A program made the translations under genes and the position numbers. DNA of 64,000 bases from Montifringilla adamsi. Its lineage: Eukaryota > Chordata > Aves > Passeriformes > Passeridae. The notes beneath the pieces are model-generated. The model did not search any database and had not been told where the DNA came from. It was given only the letters and a program-made list of their open reading frames with translations. Below are positions 38,901 to 48,286 of the stretch, in pieces (position 1 is the stretch's first letter; each line of letters begins with the position of its first letter). The stretch is taken from NCBI GenBank assembly GCA_017590115.1, contig JAGGNK010007559.1, positions 4,176,020 to 4,240,019 on the forward strand, in the 5' to 3' direction.

Positions 38901-41542
38901 TATCACAGATAAAATATGGCCCTTTTTTTTCTTTTTTTTTTTTTTTTCTGAAGGAGTAAAACCTGCCAAATATTTACCAACTCTTTCAGAAGGCTGAAAA
39001 TGTCACCCCTACAGTGTAATAAACTTCCCCGGAAAGGCCCTGATAAATAGAAAGCCTTGCTGTACTGCCCAGAACTAGTTTAGTGTGGCCTAAGTATTGC
39101 CAAGTTTGACTGACAAAGGAAGCATATTTGTACACACAGAAAGATTAGCAAGAGAGGCATAAAGTTTATAAGTGAAAATAAAACAAAGCCCCATTATTAA
39201 CCGGGGAGGGGGGAATAATTGAATCTGCATCCCAGAGAGCACAGAACATTATGAAAGCCTCAGAGCTAAAACAATAATTTAAGAGCTTGTCCACAACTTG
39301 CAGCAGAAGCTTGAACCATCTTCTCTAGCATTTGGAAAGTGCTAAACCATGGTCTACCCCCAACCCAGCCTTCAGAGCAATATTATTTAAAAATAAAATA
39401 TTTTTACTTGGTAATTTGACCCACAAAAAGTCACTTGGGGCATGAGGGAATGTTCCCTTCCAGCCTGAACATTAATTCAGAGAGAATGTTTAAACTCCAC
39501 AGTGTAAACCAGATGCTGAGAAGTACATCTGCATTGTACTGTATGTTATTTGGGGCACAGACAGAAGTTGGAAAGTGCCTGTCAATGCAGTGTGTGTGGC
39601 TATGATCTAAATAATCCTAATAATGTAGATGAATGGAGAGAAAGCCACATTCCTAGTACCAGCCAGTCTGTCAACAGAGTTCTTGCAGCTATAGACAACT
39701 ATATCCACACTAGTGCAAACAGATGAATATTGCTTAAAAAATGTGTCCTTTCACCTTGGCAAATGCCATTAAGAAAAAAAACTCTAAAAGTGACTAGGGA
39801 GTTGGAAGCTCAAAGGTACACATTTAACAAGCCTTGGTGACTGTAAAATGCTGAGCACTCACTTTCTACAGAAGCCAGGCTTCCACTGAATCTTGACTGG
39901 TACACTTAAATGAAAAGATAGTAACTGAAATTATGCTGTATAGTGCTCCAAAATAGGTTTCAGAGGGACAAAACTTGCCAGAACTACTTAAAGGCAGGAA
40001 AAAACTAATTGTTGCTGGGAAAAAAAGAATCCAGATTATGTTAAACCTGACAAAAGCTAAACTCGGCTGTTTACCCAGCTTAACAAAGAACAGCACAGTT
40101 AAGAAACTCTGGTGTGAAAGGGAAAACTTCACTTTAGCCCACCAGCGTGTCCAGGAGCCCGACTAGCAACACAACCAACCTCCACAAAAGTCGCTGCTTG
40201 CCAGAGATGCCTAACAAGTTGCACAAGTTGGAAGGAGTGGGCTGAGGAGGCACAGGAATCTGCTCCTCGTCCCCCTTTCACACCATCAGGTTTTAATGTT
40301 AATGATACGGCTCCGCGTGCCTGAAGTATTTTTACACTATGCTCGTCTTCTTGTAGCGCCGACTTGTTCCAGGGCGGATGATTAGAATCAGATTTCTGTG
40401 ATTTCACTGCAGATTCATTTCGTTAAGGGCTACAGATCTGCAGGGGGAAGATGGCTGCAAACAGGCCAGCAGAGTGGGCTCCGAGGGGTTCTCTCCTAAA
40501 CGGGTAACAGTATCTTTGCATTTACTCCTTACGTTGAGGTAGTTTTCCTTTTTGTGGCCACTAGACTGGGTTCTTTGGAAAAACAGGCATATAGGAAAAA
40601 GAAATGTGCAAAAAGTTCTCCTTGAAATTTTGGTTTCAAAGAAAGCTCCCAACCAGAATAGGTTCATGAAGAGAACAGGCCCAAGTAAAACCTGACTGCA
40701 TCCACTGTCCCCCATATCAAAAGCACCTGAGGGACCAGACATAGGAGATAATTCTGATCTGTCAAGGTCTGTATGTCCTGACATGTGTCAGAGCAATAGC
40801 TATTAATACACATTAGTGTGCTGCACGCAAGTGTTTGGATATAAAGGGCTGAAGGAGAAAAAAAATATGCAGAGGTCTGTAACAGCATTTGTAAATTTCT
40901 CCTAACTGCAAAAGAAATAGCACTTATTTTTAATGGGCAATGGCTACAAAAAATTGTGCTGAAAACCGAGTTTGTTCGTAAAAATGTCATGGGAACAGAG
41001 CATAAAAGTTGTGTGAGTCTGTGTACACACGTACAGAATGTAGACTCCTACAATGCTACATCAGAGAGAAAATGAAATTCTAAGTGGCTCAAAAAACACA
41101 CAGGAAGATTTTAATCTTCCAGTTGCTTTTACAGACCTTAGCCATGAGAATACTGTTGCCACTTGGCCTTTTTCTTTACTGGAGGTCAATATCATTGACT
41201 TTTTACTAGAGAGAAGTAAAAACATCTCTACATAAATCAAAAAATTATGAGGACCCTCAAAATAGTTCTAAGAACTTAAAATGCAATGTAACATAACACA
41301 GAAGGGCACAGAAGTTATAAATATGACGCTATACAAGCCAAGAGTAATATACACACCCGGAGTTGTATATACACCCGTGCCCAAAGAAGGAGCACAAACC
41401 AATGTCTGCAGACGTGCAGTATGCCGAATCGAAATCCGACAAATAACAAGGAACTCCGGAATGCTGGGTGGTAAAAACGCTTAGGTGAGTAAGAGAATTT
41501 CCGGTAGCCCGCCTGCTCCGTATGGATGTGACTAGATTTACT
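32921..41542. other. spacer between mir-365 and mir-193a, second part
   Basis: Presumed intronic or exonic sequence of the microRNA host transcript. Apart from the small 9-bp array near 33.35 kb and a T-rich run near 38923-38947, it is unique and without coding signal. The first 230 bp is AT-rich and may be a lineage-specific insertion. Confidence 0.55.
33347..33382. repeat. four tandem 9 bp units
   Basis: GGTTACTGT, GGTTACACT, GGTTACAGT and GGTTACTGT occur head to tail with no gap. It is a short tandem array in the inter-microRNA spacer. Confidence 0.93.
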
Positions 41543-41564
41543 AAAAAAAAAAAAAAAAAAAAAA
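41543..41564. repeat. A22 homopolymer at the island edge
   Basis: Twenty-two A on the plus strand followed by GGAAAAAGAAAACAG, just outside the low-coordinate edge of the mir-193a CpG island. On the minus strand it is a T-rich polypyrimidine stretch about 200 nt downstream of the candidate donor at 41776. Confidence 0.9.
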
Positions 41565-41916
41565 GGAAAAAGAAAACAGATGTGTTTTTAGAAAGTGAAA
41601 GCGGAGGGAAGGATGCACATGGTCCTGCGGGAGCGAAGCCGAGCGCTCTCTCCGCCAAGGCAGGGCCGGGCACAGCCGGTCCGGACCGCCGCGAAGCCGT
41701 GGGGATGGCGCCAGCACCGGTAGGACGCGCACGTTTAAGGCCTTTTCCGAGGCAGAAGAATACAAAATGCACTTACGGTTCGCGGAGAACCAGCTCCGTC
41801 CTCGACCCGCCCGGGCCGGGCCCCGCGTCCCGCCCGAGCGGCCCCGGGCAGCGCCAGCGGCGCCGCCGCGCTCCGTCTTCGCCCGCTGCGCGCCCGGCAG
41901 GTCCCGGGAGCCGAGA

Positions 41917-41938
41917 ACTGGGACTTTGTAGGCCAGTT
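41917..41938 (-). ncRNA. MIR193A: mature miR-193a-3p
   Basis: This is the 3p arm of mir-193a, 22 nt, with seed ACUGGCC at positions 2-8. It is the usual guide strand of the family. The ends follow the known vertebrate mature form. Confidence 0.95.
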
Positions 41939-41953
41939 GAAGACACGAACCTC

Positions 41954-41975
41954 TCATCTCGCCCGCAAAGACCCA
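41954..41975 (-). ncRNA. MIR193A: mature miR-193a-5p
   Basis: This is the 5p arm of mir-193a, 22 nt, beginning TGGGTCTTTGCGGG with seed GGGUCUU. It pairs with the 3p arm in the hairpin. Confidence 0.94.
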
Positions 41976-42517
41976 GCCCTCAGCTCGCCCATCAGGCGCA
42001 GGCGACCACTACTCACCGCTATCTTTAACGAAACCCCCGCCAGCGCAGAGCCCCCGCCCCGGGGCCATCGGGGACCCCGCCGGAGCGGGATCATTCCCCC
42101 GGCCGAGGGAGGCAGCGATCCGCGCCGCTCCCTCCCCGAACTTGAGAGCTGTCTCGGTCCCGGCTCCCGGAGCCGTTCCCGCACCTCGGGCCGGGCCCCG
42201 ACGCCCATCGTGACTCGGCACCGCTGATCCCGCTCCCGCTCCTGCGGGAACTTCGTGCGCGGAGAGGCGGGAGCGAAAACACCAAACGGACAGAAAATCC
42301 CGAGCCCCTCCGTTACCTGCTCTGAGTAGGGAGGGGGGGGCACGGGAAAGGGGCTCGTTGGCCCCCGCCGCCGCCTGCCCGCCCAGAGCCGCAGGTCCTC
42401 GGGAATCCGCACGGGAAGGGCTCGGGCTGAGCTACAGCCGAGCGGGGAGCAGCGGCTGCGGGCGGGCGGCTGCGCTCCCCTCTCCTGCCTCCCGCAGCCG
42501 AGGGACTCGCAGATGGG

Positions 42518-42525
42518 TATTTAAA
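42518..42525 (-). promoter_or_regulatory. TATA-like element of pri-mir-193a
   Basis: TTTAAATA on the minus strand within the CpG island. It predicts a start near 42490, about 500 nt upstream of the mir-193a hairpin. No clear initiator is visible, so an upstream dispersed start is equally possible. Confidence 0.35.
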
Positions 42526-42775
42526 CCGGTATTGATCACGGTGGGTTTTTTCCTACCCTTCCTCTTTGCCCTTGCAAAAGGCAAAAAATAAAAATAAATA
42601 AATAAAATGCGTTGCCACAAGGGACGTTGCAACATTTCTCTCGGCTTTTCAAACGCGGCGTTTGCCCCAGCGAGATTGAAGTGTCCCAACTCATGAGCAC
42701 CAGAGAAGTAGGGGAAAGAGGGGAAAAATACCAAAACCACCCAAAAGCAGAAAGAAAAAAAAAAAAAGAAAAAAA

Positions 42776-42783
42776 AGCGCCAA
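42776..42783. promoter_or_regulatory. E2F-type site
   Basis: GCGCCAAA, a consensus E2F half-site, next to an A-rich purine tract (about 42741-42775). It lies about 250 bp upstream of the TATA-like element on the minus strand. This is a motif match only. Confidence 0.4.
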
Positions 42784-42900
42784 AATCCAACACCCAAAGC
42801 CATCAAACCGGAGAGAGACGAGCTTGCTCCGTGCAGCGTTGCGGTCCCGGGCGGCGGGGCTCCCGTCTGGCGCAGACACGCGTCCCTCAAAAGTTGGCTC

Positions 42901-42906
42901 CACGTG
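42901..42906. promoter_or_regulatory. CACGTG E-box
   Basis: A palindromic CACGTG in the upstream half of the CpG island, the class bound by MYC/MAX and USF factors. Motif match only; function is not shown. Confidence 0.35.
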
Positions 42907-43200
42907 TTGCGGCCGCGTCCCGGGAGGGTCGGCGCGGCCCGGCGCACCGGGGCGGTGCGGGCTCGCTCTGCCGGTCCCGCGCCGTTTAAGGAAGCGGCCA
43001 GTCCCCACCCCTGCGCCGGGCAGCTCCCGCCGCAGCCCGGCCCGGCGGCTTCGGCAGCTCTCCCGGGCTGCCCTCCCCACCCGCTGCCCTCCGCGACGCC
43101 GCGCCGCACGGCCCCCCGCGCACCGAGGGGGCGGCGCGCCCCCTGCCGGCCGCTCCCGGCGCTGCGCTGCGCGGGGCGAGGGTCGAGCCGGGCCCGGGAG

Positions 43201-43296
43201 GGACAGACCCCGGGACAGACCCCGCGGACAGACCTTGTGGACAGACCCCGCCGATAGACCTTGTGGATAAACCCTGCGGACAAACCCTGCGGACAC
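43201..43296. repeat. 13-14 bp GGACAGACC minisatellite
   Basis: About seven imperfect units of GGACAGACCCCGC / GGACAGACCTTGT type at the upstream edge of the CpG island. Later units drift to GGATAAACCCTGC and GGACAAACCCTGC. The array produces a repetitive open frame that should not be read as a protein. Confidence 0.9.
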
Positions 43297-43755
43297 CCCG
43301 GCATCTCCCGGCGGCGACACCCGCTCCGCACCCCGCACGCACCGAGGCTGCTCGCAGCCAGCATCTCCCTACACTGCTCCCTGTATATCTTGTCCCCGTA
43401 CTGCTCTATGGGTATCTCCCCACACGTCTCGGTCTCCCTTCACTGTTCCCTGCACTGTTCCCTATATGTCCAGCCTTCCCCTGCACACCTTGAAGTGGGC
43501 ATGGACACCTTGTGTGTATCCCAGGTATGTCAGAGGACATACTCTGTCCTTCCATATGTGCCAAGTCTCTTCATTTACATCTCCAGTAAAGCTGGGTGAG
43601 TATATCTCTATGACTGAGAAAATCTGGGCACAAAGCACAGCTGTACCATGTATAAATAAATTGTGTAGTTTCTTTACACTACACTTAGTTGTAAATGTTT
43701 TTTAAGAAAATGCCACAAGGACCTGAAAAGGTTTTGGATCCTTTTGGGTGACTTT

Positions 43756-44000
43756 TGTGCTCACACATTATGTAATGGTGTGCTCATGTGTGACATAATT
43801 GTGCACTTACGCGTGACGTAGTTATGTGCTCATGCATGAGGTAATTGTGTGTTCATGCATTAAATAATTGTGTGCTCATGCATGAGGTAATTGTGTGTTC
43901 ATGCATTAAATAATTGTGTACTCATGCATGACATTATTGTGCCCTCATGCATGTGGTAATTTTGTGTTCATGCATTATATAATTGTGTGCTCATGTGTGA
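43756..44000. repeat. 23 bp minisatellite upstream of the mir-193a island
   Basis: About ten tandem units of 22-24 bp, each a GTGTGCTCATGCATGAGG-like block followed by TAATT. In the middle the units alternate (GTGTGCTCATGCATGAGG.. with GTGTTCATGCATTAAA..), giving a 46-bp higher-order period. One divergent unit contains GTGACGTAG, a CRE-like core. ATGCAT and GTGTGC runs are alternating purine-pyrimidine. It lies about 400 bp beyond the CpG island, upstream of the presumed promoter. Confidence 0.92.
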
Positions 44001-44002
44001 AA

Positions 44003-47000
44003 AAATCAAAGCTAACAGCCAGAGGCCTCATCTTTTAAATCTTTGGTTTCAGCACCCAATGTGCCTCTCTGTCATCTACACCACATTTTTTTCCTGTGTC
44101 TATACTGAGGACAAGGCAGCCCTGTGTATGCATCGTTATGGATGTGGCAAGTGACACTACCTGGCCTGCGTGGATAGAATGTCAGAGAGAGAACTTGAAC
44201 TGATCTGCCACGGAACTGCTCTCGATCAACACTGTGAAGCCATCCTCTACACAGTAGAACGTGTTCCTTGGCTAGAGGCCTGATGAATATGTAGAGCCAA
44301 GGAACATGTTGTATAAAACAGATAGTAGAATGCAAAGTGAATCATGGACCATGGACAAAAAGGTTGGAAGAGGGACAGAGCTCTGTGAGCCTTTTGAAAA
44401 TAAGACATTCTGGCAGAAGGTAGAAAAATAAAGAATTTCTTGACCATCTGGAAGGGTTCTGCAGAGATGATGCCTAGAGCGTACAGCAGAAATTAAGACT
44501 TCCCAAAAAGGTGTAAAAGACACTCACCTTTTCTCTGGTGAAGGAAATAGCTGCTGTAGAAATCACTTGGGTTGAACAAGAAAAGGCCTCATCAGCTTTT
44601 AGGAAATAAGAGGCTGCTACTCTTACAGGATGCAAGTTACATCTGCCAACTTCACTCCCATTTTTTAGGGTTTTTTAATACTTTTTTCCCCCAGTCTCAA
44701 TCATGTAGCTGCTTAATACACCACAGAATAATTCTGAGAACAACAAATTCACAGCAAAAAAATGTACCTATGTGTATGGAAGGTAGAGCACGAGCCAGGG
44801 AATGGAGTTCCTCCCTAAGTGAGCTGATGGCACAGTGCTTCTCTGATGTCCTGACCAACTGCTTAACTTGCTATTTTCAGCAGCCTCAAAACATGTTGCC
44901 TCTTGTCTTGACCAGGCCCCCACTAGTGCTGATGTGAAGCGCCACTTAATTTTCATGAGAGCAGAGCAAGACTTTCACACAACATTTTTGCCCAGCAGGA
45001 GCTCTTTTGCAGGGAGCCTGATCCCATGGGATGTGCTCAGCTGCTGGCAGCCCATTCCCACTTCCACTGATGCCCCTGGCAGCCCTGTGGTAGTAACAGG
45101 ATAAGGCATATTTCAGGCAAGTCTTCACTTGGCAGGAGGTACTTCTGTACCTGAGAAGGTCAGGTCTTGGGACTTCATCTACTCTCACAAATACCTGCTG
45201 GCTGCCCTTCATGGTGTGCAGAATCCATGCACAGGGAATGCATGAGTACACCCCCTGTCTGGATGGGAGCTGGGAAGAGGATTAGGTCCGCATAGAATTC
45301 AGATGTCATCACAAGCATATCAAATTGTAAAGCATCACAACTTACACAATTCTGAAAATAAACATAACCAGTTTCTTTCAAGCTGTTTGGCAGGCAAAAG
45401 GTTAATATATTAATAACGTTTGACTAGCAATAGCCCAGAACAATAACTATGGAACAACAGGTTCTGTCACTTCTGAAAATAGCCCTCTTTGGGAAAAAGA
45501 AAACATTTTCACAAGAGCCACAAACCAGATGGAGTAGCTTCTTTAGAGGTGTTCATGAAGTGGAAGCCAGGTGTGAAACCTCCAAAGTCAGGAGGGATCT
45601 TCTGTGGGTGGGAGAGCGCCCTGCCTGCTGCTGAGTGGGACATGGACCCTGTGGACGGTGCTTGGTCCAGCTGAATGAATACATGCATTAATCTGAGTCT
45701 GTCTTTCTCAATCCTGCCTGTGCTTATGCAGTACCTTTCTCTGCCAGTAGATCCACTGATTTGTTAACTCTTGTGTGCGGTACTGAGCAGCACGTGAGCG
45801 AGAACGGCTTGTAGCCAACAGTTTGGTATTTCAGCATCTGACCTTGTTGAGAAAGAGACTGGATTGTCAAAGATGTTAAACTTGAACACAGTGTAACAAT
45901 AGAAACAGTTTAAATCCACTGATGGCACAGGATGAAATTCTGGTTTTCACCCGCAAATATGAATCCATGCCAGAGACAAGGGAGACAAGGGTCAGATCTC
46001 TCTCTCCATCTTTTTCTTTTTTTTTTTTTTTTTTCTTTTAGCCAGAACAGTAGGAATAACAAGTTTGTGATTAAAAGTTCAGAAATGTGCAAACACAATG
46101 TACTGCAAGGAGCTGGCCTGACCCCATGTACCTGTGCAGGAACACCAAGCAGCCAGGTTCATTAAGGATGCACAGGAAACTGCAGTCCCTCCTCTGAGAT
46201 CCTTACTAGAACCTGGTGGCTCACCTCAGAGCACCCATGGTTCTGACCAGTGAGCTGCAGCCTCCAGTCACTCCAGTCACAGACATGCTCTGGTTCTCTG
46301 CTCAGTGGCCAAGGCTCTGCCTGTCCAAAGAACCTCTGGCAAATCATCCATACAAGAGAAATGCCCTACCAAAAATTGGGCCTTCACATTTAAAGCATGT
46401 GTGCATATATTGGAGAAAGGAGAAAATCACAGGACTAATGAGCTCTGATTAAGCTCAGAAATAATGGTTTCCTGTTCAAACACAGAGCTCTGTCTCTTCT
46501 TAGGACAACTACCTCATCCCCAATTGTGTCTATTAAAGACAATTACTGGGGGAGACAGATATGTGTAACCAGATGTGGAAATAACGGTCAGCGCCATATG
46601 CAGTTTAAATTCTTTGGGCCTGAACAAGTTACATAAAAAGAATTGGGTGTGTGTGTTTGTGCACTGTGGAGCAGCTGTCAATGGGGAAATCCCCTTAGCC
46701 CACTTTAATCCTACGTTCCACAATCCCCAGGGATTAAACAAATGCACTAACATTATTTACTGTAATGCTCCCTCCCTGGGGGGCTTCAGTCCATGAAATC
46801 CACTCCAGCATTTGCAAGTTCCAGTTGTGAAATAGGCTGTGCACATTCTATATTTGGTAGCTCACAAGTACTCTTTCAGTTGGGCCCAGAGTGATGAAAG
46901 GACAGGAGTCAGGAATTCAGCCCAAGCAAGTCTCAAAGGGACCAGGCTCAGTCTTGGAGCTCATTTCTCCCTGTGCAGGTCTTGCACAGGCACTGAGGCA

Positions 47001-47700
47001 TTGCAGTGACTGCTGAGAGGGGACAGTAATCACAGGACTCTACAAGATGCTTCCCTAAAATTAAAGATGCTGCCACAGTATGAGTCCTCCTATCTATACT
47101 CTGGACATATGAAATGAGGCTTTAAACCCTGATACAGCAGTAGAGCCTCACACACCTCCCACTTTCCTTTTTCTATGATGAAATCTGTGCTCAAATTTGG
47201 GTACAATCCCAGTGAAATTAGGAACAGGGATTCCCCCAATCCAGATGCATAATCCTCACAATCCCAATAAGGCTGTGACAATGCAAACTGCACGCCATTG
47301 AACTCTTGTAACCATCTGGGTTCAATTGATGGCCACAATGCCCAGCAATAACACAGACAAGATTCAGGCTCCCAAGGACCCTCTGACATACTTGCAAGGC
47401 CAGCTGATTGCTCCATCTCTTGCTTAAGCTTCCCATCCAAGTTTATTACAGCTCCTTCAAAGACAGTAAACATTACATTCTATATTAGGCTGTCCTTGCC
47501 TTGAATTCATATACAGTTTAAATTCTTTAACTTGGGTGATTGTACCAACTCAGCACTAGTTTGAAGCACTGCTGCCACAAATGAGCTGGCAAGGCAGAGC
47601 CCCAGAGAGCACCCTCTGAGACAGCCACTGCTCTTAGTGCAGGGGATGGTTTGGCCCCATGTCCTGCAGGCACAGCAAACAGTAAAACTTCAGAGGCAAA
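44003..47700. other. intergenic, no gene seen
   Basis: Unique sequence upstream of the mir-193a promoter. It holds a T-rich run near 46016-46034 and minus-strand donor-like AAAAG/GTGAGT near 44524, but no supported exon. Confidence 0.55.
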
Positions 47701-47915
47701 GGAATTTCACAGAACAGCTGAGGCTGAACCTCTGGAGGTCATCTGGTCCCATCCCCTGCTCAAGCAGGGTCACCTAAAGAAGGCTGCTTGGGGCTGTGTC
47801 TGGATAGCTTATCCTCTTCCAACATTAGTCCTGCTCACTTGAAAAACTCTTTCCTTATATTTGAATGGAACCTCCTGTACTTCAGTGTGGGCTCTTTGTC
47901 TCTTGTCCTGTTCGT
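47701..47915 (-). mobile_element. CR1 LINE 3' fragment
   Basis: The 3' tail of a CR1 element in reverse orientation. On the plus strand it reads CACAGAACAGCTGAGG, then CCTCTGGAGGTCATCTGGTC, then CCTGCTCAAGCAGGGTCACC and ATGGAACCTCCTGTACTTCAG, ending with CTCTTGTCCTG. These are the hallmark blocks of chicken CR1 tails. It is 5'-truncated, as usual for CR1. Confidence 0.87.
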
Positions 47916-48036
47916 TGCTGAAGCTTTTGCAGTGACCTGATATCTCAGGCTGGCCTCTGAGCCGGGCTTTGTCACTGTAATCACCAGGCCTGTGCAGCTG
48001 TACTGTGCAGAATGCAAAGGCAATTCCTCTCCATGA

Positions 48037-48286
48037 GATTCAGAGAATCACTTAGGTTGCAAAAGACCTTTCAGAGTCCAACATTAACCCAGCACTATTG
48101 AGTCCCCCACTAAGCCATGTCCCTAAGCAACACATCTTTTAAATTCCTTCAGAGAGGGTGACTCAACCATTTCCCTGGGCAGCTCTTTCCAAGGCTTGGC
48201 ATCCTTTTGGTGAAGAAATTTTTCCTGCTATCCAACCTAAGCCCTCCCTGGTGCAACTTGAGGCCATTTCCTCTTGTCCTATTGCT
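48037..48286 (-). mobile_element. CR1 LINE 3' fragment
   Basis: A second CR1 3' tail in reverse orientation, about 120 bp from the first. Plus-strand landmarks are GATTCAGAGAATCACTTAGG, CCACTAAGCCATGTCCC, CCCTGGGCAGCTCTTTCCAA, TGAAGAAATTTTTCCTGCTA and CCTCTTGTCCTATTGC. Its subfamily differs from the neighbour (the CCATGTCCCTAAG block), so these are two insertions rather than one element split in two. It is 5'-truncated. Confidence 0.9.

Larger units (their letters stand above)
41904..41990 (-). ncRNA. MIR193A: mir-193a precursor hairpin
   Basis: This is the microRNA precursor mir-193a. The minus strand carries both mature arms, apparently identical to the vertebrate sequences I know. miR-193a-5p lies at 41954-41975 (seed GGGUCUU) and miR-193a-3p at 41917-41938 (seed ACUGGCC). 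The stem base pairs GAGCTGAG with CTCGGCTC with one G-U pair, and a loop of about 15 nt separates the arms. The 3p arm reads ACTGGCCTACAAAG, which separates 193a from 193b (ACTGGCCCUCAAAG). Mature miR-193a-3p is known as a growth-restraining microRNA whose CpG-island promoter is often methylated in tumours. The hairpin sits inside a CpG island about 0.5 kb downstream of a TATA-like element, so it is promoter-proximal, and mir-365 follows 15 kb downstream on the same strand. Arm identity is seen directly; the processing ends are inferred from the family. Confidence 0.98.
26799..42490 (-). ncRNA. inferred mir-193a/mir-365 primary transcript
   Basis: This is the inferred minimal span of a minus-strand polycistronic primary transcript carrying mir-193a and then mir-365. 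The start is set about 25-30 nt downstream of the TATA-like TTTAAATA at 42518-42525 inside the CpG island. The low-coordinate end shown is only the far edge of mir-365; the true end lies beyond it, with one candidate AATAAA at 25063-25068. Both hairpins lie on one strand with no other promoter-like CpG island between them. The paralogous mir-193b/mir-365a pair is known to be co-transcribed. Candidate minus-strand splice donors lie in the island at 42311-42316 (GCAG/GTAACG), 42011-42016 (GCG/GTGAGT) and 41771-41776 (ACC/GTAAGT). No coding sequence is expected. Exon structure cannot be settled from sequence alone. Confidence 0.5.
41620..43355 (-). promoter_or_regulatory. CpG island, probable mir-193a/365 promoter
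   Basis: About 1.7 kb of GC-rich, CpG-dense sequence in otherwise AT-balanced DNA, with the mir-193a hairpin near its low-coordinate edge. On the minus strand it contains a TATA-like TTTAAATA (42518-42525), an E2F-type GCGCCAAA (42776-42783) and a CACGTG E-box (42901-42906). It ends in a short GGACAGACC minisatellite. Open frames through it (for example the long minus frame over 42432-43364) are low-complexity Arg/Gly/Ala/Pro translations of GC-rich DNA with no recognisable domain. A plus-strand donor GCTGG/GTGAGT at 43595/43596 would suit a divergent transcript. In mammals the MIR193A promoter is a CpG island that undergoes methylation; the equivalence here is inferred. Confidence 0.85.

Noticed and set aside
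41481..41490. Plus-strand TTAG/GTGAGT donor at the low-coordinate edge of the island.
   Set aside because: It is a good consensus, but the sequence before it is AT-rich with no promoter-like context on that strand.
42432..43364. Minus-strand open frame of 310 codons in the mir-193a island.
   Set aside because: It is biased GC-rich translation crossing the minisatellite and a T-rich tract that gives a run of Phe. It looks like 5' leader or promoter DNA of a non-coding transcript.
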